Source: Haematobia irritans
Taxonomy: Eukaryota; Arthropoda; Insecta; Diptera; Muscidae
Reading direction: 5' to 3'
Assembly (NCBI RefSeq): GCF_050003625.1
Contig: NC_134400.1
Coordinates: 58,718,066-58,782,065 of the forward strand
DNA: 64,000 nucleotides
This document shows positions 1 through 11,131 of this stretch, piece after piece. The position numbers and the translations under genes are program-made. The notes beneath the pieces are model-generated. The model made no database searches. It had not been told where the DNA came from and saw nothing but the letters and a program-made list of their open reading frames with translations. Position 1 is the stretch's first letter. The number at the start of each line of letters is the position of its first letter.

Positions 1-751
1 TTTCTCTAATGGTTTCAGGTACAAACTTCATGAGGTACGTTTACCAAAAAAAAGATGAATTCCTTACACCATTTAATAAAATGCCCCCAAATATGGTAAG
101 TTACAAGCTAATTTAAAGAGATAAAAAATTATATTTTATTACATGTTAATTTTTAACAATTTTCATTATTCCTTCCATTTTTTTCAGCAAGATATGTGAA
201 TATACTTACGATGAATAAAAAACTAAGGAAAAGTCAAAATGTCCAAAAAGCTAGTTCAAATGAACTACTCTCTGTTCAACATGGTCATAATTTTTATTCA
301 CAAGAAACATTGTATTAAGAACTTTCATCATAAGTTTTTATAATAAAGTACTTTTGCTTAAAGAAAGTTGAATTTTAATGTATGAAAATTTTTATAATAG
401 TAAAACGGTTTGTTGTTCCTTTAATTATTTAATTTCTCTGTACTGTGGAATGACTGATTTAAAAATAGTTTAGTCGTCGACATTTTAAAGAGACTGCTGA
501 CCAATTTTTATTATCGGGTTTCCCAAAAAATAAGCAAGTAAACCAAAATAATACTGACTTTTTAACTTGGTAGGGGCATATAAATCTTATGGTGTTGTAA
601 AAATGAACTAAAATACAATGTTATAGATTAACTAAAATTTAAGAGAATTATAAACTAGACAAGTTGAAAAAAATCTTAAGGGCTAAATCATGGTCAATAT
701 TACTACAGTTTAGTTCATTTTGCAATGGGAAATGGTTCACTGTTTTTTCAG
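1..751 (-). repeat. Element S, copy 1 (left end outside window)
   Basis: Unclassified AT-rich repeat ending in CACTGTTTTTTCAG at 751. The same sequence recurs inverted at 14147-14900, where it begins CACTGAAAAAACAGTG. Shared stretches include those around 'aaatgaactaaa' and 'ttaagggctaaatcatgg'. No coding potential is seen. Related but shorter motifs occur near 51.2 kb and 54.8 kb. The terminus looks like a MITE end; the superfamily cannot be set because the other end is outside the window. Confidence 0.7.
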
Positions 752-1047
752 CGAGGTAAGCCTATTTAAAAATTAATAACCACTTATTAATTGACATCGC
801 TCCGGATTACATTTACACACGCATGTCCTAGGAGGAAAGTACTTCTCCCCAGGCATACCTTCGGCCATGAAATAAGTAGTGCTTTTAAAGCATATAATCA
901 CCTAATATGTAATCACTTATTCGTAGATATACCAAAGATTGCAAATCTCGAAAATATTGACTTCTCTAGCCAAGGCCGTAGCCAGGATTTTAATTCGGGG
1001 GAGGTTCAACTTTAAAAGAAATATTCATATAATCTCATGTGTAGAAA

Positions 1048-1990
1048 ATTTTATTTATGAATATACGCTCACAAAAAATCGCTTCTGTAACATATACTCC
1101 CAAACATATTTTGCTTCAAGCATATATATTTTTGGGTATTGCCCAAACATTTATATGTTTGATCTCTTCCAATATATAATATGTTTGAAAGCATATTGGT
1201 CTAAACAATATATGTTTGGGTAGTCTAAGTTCCAAACATTTTGTATTTTTGCATCCAAATTCAATAATGTTGTCTTCCAAAAAACAATATGTTATTATGT
1301 GAACATATAATATGTTTGGAAGCATTTTGCACCCAAAAATATTAAATGCTTAAAAAAATTCTCCCAAACAATATTGTGCTCAAAATTTTATTTATTTATT
1401 TATATATTTACAATCATAATGAATTATGAAAATAAACAGGTAATATAGGTGCTAACAACATAGGTTTTCGACCTGAATGCTCAAAATTTTGTTTCTGCCC
1501 AATTGTATATTCCCCCACATCTTTCTCACTTCCACGAGATTTTTTAGTTCTTAGCACCTTTTTCTGTAATACAAACATTGTAGAAGAAATTATTCAATTG
1601 TATGATTTTTTTATTTTAATTTTACCTTTTGCCGGACGGGGATTCGAACAGCGGACCACACAGTTTGTAAGGATCAAAGAAGTAGCTGATCAATTGCCCA
1701 AGGAAAAATAAAATGTTAATTTTGTAATAACAAGCAACAACCACCAACTTAATTCAATATCGCTACCTGTTAAATAGCGCTCCAAGCTACTAAACACATA
1801 TATGTTTATAGGCTATTTCTAAATTAATATATGTTTGCATCCAAGCATATTATATTTACAAACATTTTATGTCCCAAACATGTTATGCTAGTTTATGAAC
1901 ATTATATGCTTGCACTCAAAAATATTGTGTTTAAAAATTTGTGTTCCAAACATATAATGTTTATAGCCAAACATATGAAAAACAGTCTTT
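1048..1990. repeat. AACATAT-palindrome composite repeat T, copy 1
   Basis: Dense in short palindromic words (aaacatat, atatgttt, catataatatg) that could fold into many hairpins. A tRNA-like block lies on the minus strand at about 1628-1702: its B box (GTTCGAATCCC) is intact, its A box decayed. The right end resembles ACACGGATGAAAAA. The same package, or parts of it, occurs at 26880-27245, 29346-29480, 37265-38335, 57240-57530 and 60110-60400. It has no protein-coding content. Confidence 0.75.
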
Positions 1991-2044
1991 TTCATCCGTG
2001 TAGGTATGTATACAATATTTTTATAACATTAAATTGAGCCGACT

Positions 2045-3388
2045 GGCTTTTTGGGCAGCAAATAAATCAATGACTTCTTCAGTCGGCACATTTATTCGGC
2101 GATGAACCGACATTAATGCCAATCCATTGAGTCTACTCTCGCCAGTCGAATTTCTAAGATCGCTTCATTTTTGAAAATGAACGATCGGATGAGCACGTAG
2201 TAACTGCAGGGATGGAAAATGCAGTACTAAAGTACTTTTTTCAATACTTTTTCACCCCGGTCAGTACCGTAGTACCCCCGCGAATGATTTAGTACCTTTT
2301 GTGTAGACATTTTTGAGTCGATATCAGATTTATGGTACAATAGCTTTGACAAAATATTTTAATATTTTGAGAAAGTCTTTATCAACCTTATTTGCTAATA
2401 GTCCTTTACAAATATGGCAAAACAGACATGTTCATGTGGGAAGAAAATCTCGATTTTGTAAAAGACATAGTCACAAACAGGATTTTATTGAACTTCAAGA
2501 AAGTTTTAGTCGAAAAAAGAATGCGATTCTATATTATCGATTGTTTATTTCGGTAGAAATAGTTGTCAACATTTTATTTCTATATAGAGTTTTTGAAAAA
2601 TTTTATTTTTATAGATAATTTTGTCAAAATTTTATTTCAATTGAAAATTTTGTAAAAATGTTATTTCTATAGGAAATTTTTGCAAATTTTATTTCTATAG
2701 AAAAAATTTTGCAAATTTTTTTTTTCTATAGAATTTTTTAGCAAAATTTTATTTCCCTTCGTTTTGTTTTGTTATTGTTGGTTTTGTTCTTTAAGCATTG
2801 TTGTTGTTTTTTTATTGCAGCTTAAAACCATACATTGACTAAACTACAAGTGTAGCTTAACCAACAGAGGAAAAGAATGCTTGTCAAATTTATTTGGGCA
2901 AAGCCCTATAGACTGCAAGATGGTTGGATGGACGCACGTTTCGGAATTACAACATTCCTCATCAGCATCCCCTACTTGCAGCAAAACTATCAACCAATTA
3001 TAAGAATAAATTCAGGCATTTCATTAAACCCAACAATGAACCACACTTGAACCTTCCGAAAAAAAGGTTTTTGTATGATAGCCGGCTATAGACAATTTTT
3101 GCAAAATTTTATTTATATAGAAAATTTTGTCAAAATTTTATTTTCTTTAAAATTCAGTCTCTTGACAATAATCTTCCAGTGAAATTTTTGTTGAAATTTA
3201 GTAAAAAGTACCTTTCCGCTCAAAAAATACCTTTTTTGTACTTCTATTTTCCATCCCTGAGTTACTGGCAAAGTGACCAAAATTTTTAAAAGAATATGCA
3301 CGTTTGGAGATATCTCTTTATTGCACTCTCCAAGTGCTTCCATCGCTGAATTAGGCAGGTTCATTTCGCAGGTTTTGCGCCATTTCAT
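2045..3388 (-). pseudogene. hAT-1 transposase C-terminal remnant, split by a MITE
   Basis: Read right to left, about 3388-3260 encodes a hAT-like segment ending ILLKILVTLPVT. The reading is then broken by the MITE at 2207-3259 and resumes at 2206-2045 with the start of the hAT C-terminal dimerisation region (SSDRSFSKMKR). In the family this region lets transposase molecules multimerise in the nucleus. This copy has a further deletion after KMKR compared with hAT-2, shifting the frame. Catalytic RNase-H-fold residues are not present, so it is dead. Confidence 0.8.
2207..3259. mobile_element. hAT MITE inside hAT-1
   Basis: TIRs CAGGGATGGAAAAT / ATTTTCCATCCCTG with an 8-bp duplication AGTAACTG (left) and AGTTACTG (right). 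It contains the TTTCTATAGAAATAAAATTT minisatellite near 2570-2760. Compared with the sister copy at 9981-10625 it has an extra block at about 2757-3095. The short reading frame beginning MSRYQIYG is shared with the sister copy but has no recognisable domain. Confidence 0.88.
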
Positions 3389-4342
3389 TTACACATGTGT
3401 GTTTGGCTGTTTGGTTGTTGTTGCTATGGCCAAACAAAGCGAGTCATGTTCACAAAAAGAACAACAAACACACATAAAAGCAGAAATACATTTTCCAAAA
3501 ATTAAATTTGTGGTGCGAAAACAAAAACAATTTGTTTTTTTCGACCGTCGTTTGACGGGCTTTTCATCTAGTATTCTAGGATTTGTGCAAGTTTTATAGG
3601 TAAGCGTTTTCAAAATAAAACCTTCACCTTTCCTTCAACATCTTCGATAAGATTTTTCTATGCAGCTAAAAATATATATTTATTTATATAAAAATATTCA
3701 TTAATTTGGGGGGGGGGGTTGATCCCCCTCATCCCCCCCCTGAATACGGCCTTGTCTCTAGCCCATTACAATGGATCAAAATATGGCGAGTAATTCTGTA
3801 ATATGAACACTACTTGAATAGAACGGAATATTGCAGAAATAAACAAAAATGTAACAAGTCATCTAAATAAGATTACACGCAAATTAATTTCACACATAAA
3901 ATAGAAATAAAAGTGGGTTGTTTAAGGGAGTTTGATTCGTGTTATACTTTATAACATTAGGTTCGAAATCTACTAAAGGTGGATTTTAACTCCCTTTTTT
4001 ATAAGGCAAATTGCAGTTGAAAACTAGTTAAAGTCGATTTTGAAAGTGTAATGGGAATGAGGTATAATAAAGCATTTATTTAAAACAGAATATGGTAATG
4101 TCATTAATTTAAAACACAATTATTATGAAATATTAATGAAGGATTTTCCTTAACTTTTTGAGTTTTTTAAGTAAATGCTCAATTATTTGAATAATTATAC
4201 CTAATGATACCATCATTTATTCTATTTTATTAAGTCAATAACAGCCAAATGCATTACATGTTGAGAAATGCAATGTGTAATGACAGCTTTACTCCTGGTA
4301 ATGCAAATTGTAATGAGATGTGGTTACCTTGTTTTTGCTGGG

Positions 4343-4465
4343 TAGGTATCAGCTCTACACTTTATAAAAAATAGATATTCTGCAGATTTGCGATTACCTA
4401 TCCTATAAAGGGTAGAGGTTATTATGTGGAAAATTTTTAACTTTGCTGGTTTGAGATATATTTAT
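4343..4465. other. Short unclassified spacer between P1 and a piggyBac remnant
   Basis: Holds no recognised gene. It continues at 5139 after the inserted piggyBac remnant and may be leader or LTR debris of gypsy-1, but no LTR pair or primer binding site is found. Confidence 0.35.
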
Positions 4466-5134
4466 CCCTTCTGCTATGTTTGGGTCAATATGACCCAATT
4501 TCAAAAGAAATCTCTTAATAATTCTGCTTAGGACTAATGGAATGAGCTGGTGTCTTTTCTATTCATAACGTTAACGTTACAATTTTTTTTCGTTTCAGCG
4601 GTGACCCGATATTTATGTTTTTGTAACACTTATTATGTTTTGGCTTTTTCTGGAAGATTTTGCAAACCAGATGATCAAGCCCCACATTTTGCGGAGGGAG
4701 AAACTACCGTACGGCGCATCGGTTAAAAACGTTGTCAAAAGTATCCAACAGCCACATCAGTCTTCAGAAGCAACCTCATCTCAGTGTAATATTGAAAGCC
4801 CTGGAATTCACGAAAGAGACAGCGTTGTTTCTTTTGCCAACAAACAAAAAACGCAAACAAATATTCAACTGTGTGCAACACCTGCAACAACACAGCAATA
4901 AAGTTTGCAAAAATTGTCAATAAAAGACTGCTATATATTATTATTTCTGATACTTATGTAATGAATTTTTGTATTTATGTACATATTGTGATTTAAAAAC
5001 ACAACGTCAACAATAAAAGTAATGTGAACTAAATAAACATCCATTTTTTTTTAAATTACATTGATATTGTATGGGTGGGTCAAATTGACCCAAAACATAA
5101 TATGTGTGGTATATTTCGAAACATAGCAGAAGGG
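4466..5134 (+). mobile_element. piggyBac-type element, internally deleted
   Basis: TIRs CCCTTCTGCTATGTTT and its inverse GAAACATAGCAGAAGGG, with GGGTCAA/GACCC subterminal words on both sides. The flanks are TTAT on both sides instead of the usual TTAA. The interior encodes the end of a piggyBac-like transposase, so this is a deleted derivative of an autonomous copy. Confidence 0.8.
4635..4923 (+). pseudogene. piggyBac transposase C-terminal fragment
   Basis: Two overlapping plus frames together give a basic tail: a stretch with RREKLPYG, then PTNKKRKQIFNCVQHLQQ and KVCKNCQ. Spaced cysteines after a basic patch fit the C-terminal cysteine-rich domain of piggyBac transposases, which binds the terminal repeats. 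A frameshift separates the halves near 4830-4850. The DDD catalytic core is missing. Assignment rests mainly on the surrounding CCC-starting TIRs. Confidence 0.55.
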
Positions 5135-5334
5135 TTATATGATGATACTTTAAAATTCTCCATAAAATGTTTTTGGTATCCTCTATTGGTTTTTGTATTT
5201 AGGCCTAACTTTGCCATACAGGAAAATAATTTTTATGGTTGATTTTTGCTGAAAATCGTTTAACAAATCTGTTTGTGAAACAGGTCCTTAAATGTCTGAT
5301 TTTTATTATTTTGTGTATTTTTTTTTTTGAGAAA

Positions 5335-6229
5335 ATGTCTCTTGTACATTCACCTCCAACTCAGGGTCAAACCCATTCTCAGTCACAGTCCCAAGATTTG
5401 TCATTATCATCGAATATAGGTGATGCTGATGTAACAGGGTCATTAAATTCCCCACATGTCCACAAACATCAAGATTCACTTTGTTCTATTTCCAATGAAA
5501 TTTTAAATGAAAAAACAAGAATGTCTTCTAATCGTACGATGCAATAATGCATTTCACAGAACATGTATTGTAAATTATCTTTTGAGTGAGAAAGTATGTC
5601 CGGTTTGCCAACAATCCTGTGACTTATCCGATCTTCAGAACATAACTTTTCCAAGAAAAGTAAATAAACCTAAGGGAAAACCTAGTTGTGCAATGTCCAG
5701 ACACTACAATACTAGAAGTTCTAATAGGAGTTTATTTCAAAACGACCGAGCACCCAATTTAAGCTTTGATAGTGACCATATCGAGCCACTAGAAGAAAAT
5801 TTTATCGGTACACCGAATTTACATTCAGGTGTAGATCAAGGTTTCGTTAATTCTGGCACAAATTCTACGATTGATTACAATAGAATCAATGAAATGGTTG
5901 AACAAACATTCAAAAATTCATTCTTCCATCGTAGATCGACTTCCTTCTCCAATGTCCGATATGGAATTAATTAATTAATCAATTCAGTACCCCACTTAAG
6001 AAAATTCGTTCAAATGCGTGAGAGTTTTTTGAATGACGAATATGTCAAAAGAAATTTTACTCGAAATAATATGCCTCGAAGACAAATAACTGAAGTCGGC
6101 TTAGATGAGGACATATTTTTGAATAAGCCGTCAAAAAAATCAAAAAACTTGAAATCCCAAATCTCAATGAAAAGACCAATTTACACTGAAAAAAATATTG
6201 TCGTGAGGTCAAAGATTTCATGTCTTTAA
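5335..6229 (+). pseudogene. gypsy-1 Gag-region ORF with RING-like zinc finger
   Basis: The ATG at 5335 opens a Ser/Gln-rich leader (MSLVHSPPTQGQ). After a frameshift near 5510-5540 a RING-H2-like cluster follows: a cysteine near CSIS, then RCNNAFHRTC and KVCPVCQ. The second cysteine of the first pair is serine here. A Ser/Asn-rich linker and a basic stretch (6014-6229) follow up to the MITE. The position upstream of protease suggests Gag, but no CCHC knuckle is visible. Ubiquitin-ligase activity is not implied; the finger could bind nucleic acid or protein. Confidence 0.55.
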
Positions 6230-6839
6230 AATACGAATACAAATTTTGCTTAGCATAGAAGACGCATTTCTCTAAAATAAAGTTATTTTCCTTGTCCAAA
6301 AGTCGATAAACTTTTCAATGAAGTCGAATTGTCCTTATAATTAAGTGATTTCACATAAAAATGGGTATCTTAACATGAAAGAAAAAATTTATAGGCTAAG
6401 GTCAACTTGACTTTAATAATTCAGAAAAATTCTTTAAATTTAATGAAATTGTCTTTAAATTTGTTGTTTTTTTGCATCTTGACTACAAAGCAAAAAATCG
6501 TTCAAATATAGGACATGTTTTTCAAAACTTTATTTTAAAGAAGTTTTTTACGTCAAACATAGCATAATTTCTACTGGAAGTCGAGTCCTAATTTGGAAAA
6601 TAAAGATGCCGTTAACTCGTTTTTAAAGGTCTTTGATAGCATATGAAGAAAAATAGCTGAGAAAGCGAAACATTAAAATTTGCTTCCTAGAAGCAAGTAC
6701 ACAAAACCTAAATTTAAAAGAGAATTGTGTCTTAAAAGTATCCTTACTTGTATTCTCCGCTTCTTTGGCTCGGAATCAATACCAAATTTTTTAAAGTAAA
6801 GACAAAATCTTTGGAACCGAGTATGCTTTTTTTTCAGTG
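6184..6839. mobile_element. TA-flanked MITE in gypsy-1
   Basis: TIRs CACTGAAAAAAA / TTTTTTTCAGTG, flanked by TA on each side (6182-6183 and 6840-6841), as for Tc1/mariner-type MITEs. It has no coding content. It interrupts the gypsy-1 frame between the basic Gag-like stretch and the protease. Confidence 0.8.
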
Positions 6840-6841
6840 TA

Positions 6842-7535
6842 GACTCAGATAAGAATTTAACATTCTCATCCGATTCAAAAATATTACCTCAATACCCGAA
6901 TATGACTACTAAATATTTTACTGATTTTTCTCAAAAAAATTTTAGAAAATTCTGATCCGCGTATTCCCAATGGGAACTGTAATTTTCAAATTTTACAAAG
7001 GGATTCAAATTTGGACCCCAACGATTTGGATAACTCTCGGATATTGTATCCAAAATTACCCTATCACCAGAGATGGGAAAATTATCTTGCAAAAAGAAAT
7101 CAAATTTTCAATGGAAATTCGATTTTTCAAATTACTAGCAAGAAACAAAAACTTTCTACTTCTCGTTTGAGAAGATTTTTCAAGTTGCGTAAATTGAGTT
7201 CGAAATTATTAATTTCGGCTATAATAGCAGATACTAGTGATCAAAGATACTACGCTAAAGTATCATTTTTAGACTTTTCCGGATATGGACTTCTGGACAC
7301 AGGTGCAAGCATTAGTTGCATCGGAGCTGATCTAGTCCTGAACGATTTTTCAGAATTTGAAAATTATTCGATATGTAAATCTGTGGTTAAAACTGCGGAC
7401 GTACATCCACAGAAAGTTACTGGATGGTTAGACGTCGTAGTAACATTTAAGGACAAGAAATGTCGATTAAATATTTTCATAATACTTTCCATTTCTCAAC
7501 TCAACGAATTGATTTTTGGAAGAAATTTAATTTGA
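6842..7535 (+). pseudogene. gypsy-1 aspartic protease region
   Basis: The open stretch 7011-7535 contains the retroviral-type protease active site LLDTGASISCIG and, about 70 residues later, the terminal IFGRNLI motif (the I-G-R/N helix seen in gypsy proteases). These elements cleave their own Gag-Pol polyprotein with this enzyme inside the particle. Upstream, 6842-7010 is a linker with a stop near 6950. The frame is closed just after NLI and the polyprotein continues in another frame. Confidence 0.8.
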
Positions 7536-8080
7536 TCCCGAATATTGTAGAATCCGTAGATCTTGCTGATAAATCAATATTTGACTTGTCACAAGTGACT
7601 ACGCATTCAGGAGATCCATCGGGCTCAAAATCTTTTCCCATTAATAACCCTGAGGAACATTATTTTGATCTCACAGCAGATCAACGAAAACAGCTGGAAA
7701 CGGTGATTTCACTTTTTCCAGATTTCGAAAAGCAAGAAAGAACAAATTTAATACGTCATAATATTTGGGTAATTCCATTAAACAACGGTTCTATCCCATA
7801 TCCCCTGCTGTCGAGAAGCTCATGTACGCAGAAATGACAGAATGCTGGAGCTTGGGGTTATAGAGCTTTCTAACTCACCCTGAAGCTCGCCAATGATTTG
7901 GCTATTAAGCCAAATAAAATACGACTTTGTTTGGACGCGCGGAAAGTCAATTCCGTAACAAAAAAGGATGCATATCCTTTACCTTCAATTGAAGGTATCT
8001 TTTCAAGGCTTCCAAAAGCCAATATCATAACTAAGGTGGACCTCAAAGACGCGTACTGGCAAATCGCGCTGGGTGATGAG
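7536..8080 (+). pseudogene. gypsy-1 reverse transcriptase, N-terminal part
   Basis: Frames change around 7830 and 7890. Recognisable RT pieces are the NPEEHYFDLTADQR linker, a SNSPWSSP-like entry, the KIRLCLDARKVN motif and TKVDLKDAYWQI (first catalytic aspartate in VDLKDA). The domain is interrupted by hAT-2 eight bases after the codon for DES and resumes at 11132. At least two frameshifts make it non-functional. Confidence 0.85.
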
Positions 8081-8205
8081 TCGAAATCCAAGGCCGTAGC
8101 CAGGATTTTAATTCGGGGGGGGGGGTTCAACTTTAAAAAAAAAATATTCATATAATCTCATGTGTAGAAAATTTTATTTATGCATAGGTATGTATACAAT
8201 ATTTT

Positions 8206-9784
8206 TATACCCACCACCATAGAATGGTGACGGAGGTATAATAAGTTTGTCATTCCGTTTGTAACACATCGAAATATCGATTTCCGACTATATAATGTAT
8301 ATATATTCTTGATCAGGGAGAAATTCTAAGACGATATAACGATGTCCGTCTGTCTGTCTGTCTGTCTGTTGTAATCACGCTACAGTCTTCAATAATGAAG
8401 CAATCGTACTGAAATTTTGCACAAACTCGTCTTTTGTCTGCAGGCAGGTGAAGTTCGAAGATGGGCTATATCGGTCCAGGTTTTTATATAGTCCCCATAT
8501 AAACCGACCTCCCGATTTGGGGTCTTGGGCTTATAGAAATCGTAGTTTTTATGAAATTTGGCCGAAAGTTGAAACCTAGAGGTATTTTATGACCATAAAG
8601 AGGTGTGCCAAAAATGGTGATTATCTGTCCATGTTTTGGTATAGCCTCCATATAGACCGATCTCCCGAATTTACTTCTTGGGCTTATAGAAACCGCAGTT
8701 TTTATTCAATTTACCTGAAATTGGAAATCTAGAGGTTTTGTAGGACCACAAATACGTGTGCCAAAAATTGTGAGTATCGATCCATATTTTGGTATAGCTC
8801 CATATTTTGGTTATAGACCGATCTCCCGATTTTACTTCTTGGGATTATAGAAACCGCAGTTTTTATTCAATTTACCTGAAATTGGAAATCTAGAGGTACT
8901 GTAGGACCACAAATACGTGTGCCAAAAATTGTGAGTATCGGCTCATGTTTTGGTATTGTCCCCATATAAAACGACCTCCCTATTTGGGGTCTTGGGCTTA
9001 TAGAAACCGTAGTTTTTATCCAATTTGTCTGAAATTGGAAATCTAGAGGTATTTTAGGACCATAAAGAGGTGTGCCGAAAATGGTGAGTATCGGTCCATA
9101 TTTTGGTATAGCCCCCATATAGAGCGATTTCAAGATTTTACTTCTTGGGCTTCTAGAATCCGAAGTTTTTATCCTATTTGCCTGAAATTGGAAATCTAGA
9201 GGTATTTTCGGGTCATAAAGAGGTGTGCCGAAAACGGTGGGTATCGGTCCATATTTTAGTATAGCCCCCATAAGAACGATCTCCCGATTTAACTCCTTAG
9301 GTTTCTAGAAACCGTAGGTTTTATCTGATTTGCCTGAAATTGTAAATATTCTGGTATTTTAGGCTCACAAAAACGTGTATCTGATTAAGTTTTTATCGAT
9401 CCATTTGGTAATGCCTCCATATAGACCGACTTCACTTCTTGAGGGTGTAGAAGGCGCACTGATCATGAAAATTGCTTGAAACTCAATGTAAAATTTCCAG
9501 ATTTTACTTCTACAGATTTAAGATTTCAAATCAAGACTTTATTTTATAATTTTCTTGCACACTTACAAGAGATGTTAATGATTCCTCTAAAACTCAAACA
9601 AAAATGGTTCTTATAAATCCAGAATCTGATATAGTCCTCATAGGTGAAATCTTTAAATTTATCTTCGGGAATATCCTGAAGTCCTCAAGCCCTCCTGAAA
9701 TTTCAAAGGAAACCCTAATATTTGGTTCATGGAGGTGGGTATTTAAGATTCGGCCCTACCGAACTTAGTTCTGTATATACTTGT
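8206..9784 (+). mobile_element. Helentron/DINE-like element, family C
   Basis: Starts TATACCCACCACCAT and contains a GTCCGTCTGTCTG tract. It then has several tandem units of roughly 150-170 bp (ccgatctcccgattttact...ggtatagcc). It ends with the hairpin CGGCCCTACCG and TATATACTTGT. hAT-1 keeps the empty site (around 2020): the insertion lies between two Ts with no target duplication. It encodes no protein. Architecture and T|T insertion fit Helentron-derived DINE elements; the family name is inference. Confidence 0.72.
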
Positions 9785-9799
9785 TATAATATTAAATTG

Positions 9800-10760
9800 A
9801 GCCGACGGGCTTTTTGGGCAGCAAATAAATCAATGACTTCTTCAGTCGGCACATTTATTCGGCGATGAACCGACATTAATGCCAATCCTTTGAGTCTACT
9901 CTCGCTAGTCGAATTTCTAAGATACGTCTTTAATCTCTTCATTGTTGAAAATGAACGTTCGGATGAGCACGTAGTAACTGCAGGGATGGAAAATGCAGTA
10001 CTATAGTACTTTTTTCAAACCTTTTTCACCCCGGTCAGTACCGTAGTACCCCCGCGAATGATTTAGTACCTTTTGTGTAGACATTTTTGAGTCGATATCA
10101 GATTTATGGTACAATAGCTTTGACAAAATATTTTAATATTTTGAGAAAGTCTTTATCAACCTTATTTGCTAATAGTCTTTTACAAATATGGCAAAACAGA
10201 CATGTTCATGTGGGAAGAAAATCTCGATTTTGTAAAAGACATAGTCAAAAACAGGATTTTATTGAACTTCAAGAAAGTTTTAGTCGAAAAAAGAATGCGA
10301 TTCTATATTATCGATTTTTTATTTCGGTAGAAATAGTTGTCAACATTTTATTTCTATATAGAATTTTTGCAAAATTTTATTTTTATAGTAAATTTTGTCA
10401 AAATTTTATTTCAATTGAAAATTTTGTAAAAATTTTATTTCTATAGGAAATTTTTGCAAAATTTTATTTCTATAGAAAATTTTGTCAAAATTTTATTTTC
10501 TTTAAAATTCAGTCTTTTGACAATAATCTTCCAGTGAAATTTTTGTTGAAATTTAGTAAAAAGTACCTTTCCGCTCAAAAAATACCTTTTTTGTACTTTC
10601 TTAAAAATTGTATTTTCCATCCCTGAGTAACTGGCAAAGTGACCAAAATTTTTAAAAGAATATGCACGTTTGGAAAAATCTCTTTATTGCTTCCATCGCT
10701 GAATTAGGCAGGTTCTTTTCGCAGGTTTTGCGCCATTTCATTTACACATGTGTGTTTGGC
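9800..10760 (-). pseudogene. hAT-2 transposase C-terminus, split by a MITE
   Basis: Better preserved than in hAT-1. Upstream of the MITE (10626 onwards, minus) the ILVTLPVT-type motif is recoverable. Downstream, 9980-9800 reads SSERSFSTMKRLKTYLRN, then LALMSVHRRINVP and VIDLFAAQKARR: the complete hAT C-terminal dimerisation motif, of the kind found in ZMYM1/TTF-like hAT transposases. The DDE core is absent. The MITE at 9981-10625 breaks the frame exactly between these motifs. Confidence 0.85.
9981..10625. mobile_element. hAT MITE inside hAT-2
   Basis: TIRs CAGGGATGGAAAAT / ATTTTCCATCCCTG and perfect 8-bp duplication AGTAACTG (9973-9980, 10626-10633). It contains about five units of the TTTCTATAGAAATAAAATTT minisatellite (about 10340-10500). 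Its insertion point is identical to that in hAT-1. Confidence 0.9.
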
Positions 10761-11131
10761 TGTTTCGTTCTTGTTGCTTTGGCCAAACATAGCAAGTCAT
10801 GTTCACAAAAAGAACAACAAACACACATAAAAAGCAGAAATGCATTTTCCAAAAATGAAATTTGTGGTGCGAGAATAAAAATAATTTGTTTTTTTTCGAC
10901 CGTCGTTTGACGGGCGTTTCAACTAGTATTCTATGATTTATGCAAGTTTTTTAGGTAAGCGTTTTTCAAAATAAAACCTCCAGCTTTTCTTCAACGTCTT
11001 CGATAAGATTTTTCTATGCAGCTAAAAATATATATTTATTTATATAAAAATATTCATTCATTTCGTGGGGGGGGGTGGGTTTGATCCCCCTCATCCCCCC
11101 CCCCCCCCCTGAATACGGCCTTGTCGAAATC

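Larger units (their letters stand above)
971..3754 (-). mobile_element. hAT-1 transposon, defective
   Basis: Starts CAAGGCCGTA and ends TACGGCCTTG. It is flanked by the perfect 8-bp duplication TCTCTAGC (963-970 and 3755-3762), diagnostic of the hAT superfamily. G-run and C-run subterminal tracts (ggggg / ccccc) sit inside the ends. It carries the C-terminal part of a transposase on the minus strand, a nested hAT MITE, and the AACATAT/tRNA-like composite. A second copy is at 8089-11123. Confidence 0.92.
752..4342. mobile_element. Element P, copy 1 (TIR element, host of hAT-1)
   Basis: Non-coding DNA element recognised by comparison with copies at 20246-22287 and 22473-23357. Its right end is GTTTTTGCTGGG. 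The left TIR (CCCAGCAAAAAC in the other copies) has been replaced by element S. The body (aaccacttattaatt..., ...aatggatcaaaatatggcgag...) is split by hAT-1 at 971-3754. Coding sequence is absent, so it is non-autonomous. Target duplication is 2-3 bp in the other copies, so the superfamily is undecided. Confidence 0.75.
8089..11123 (-). mobile_element. hAT-2 transposon, defective
   Basis: Same family as hAT-1: CAAGGCCGTA left end, TACGGCCTTG right end, perfect 8-bp duplication TCGAAATC (8081-8088 and 11124-11131). It is inserted in the RT domain of gypsy-1. It carries a transposase C-terminus on the minus strand, the same nested hAT MITE as hAT-1 at the same position, and a Helentron-like C element that hAT-1 lacks. 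Confidence 0.93.

Noticed and set aside
2313..10446. Conserved short frame MSRYQIYGTIALTKYFN in the two hAT MITEs as a peptide gene
   Set aside because: It lies within a MITE and is shared only because the copies are related; it runs into the minisatellite and has no recognisable domain.
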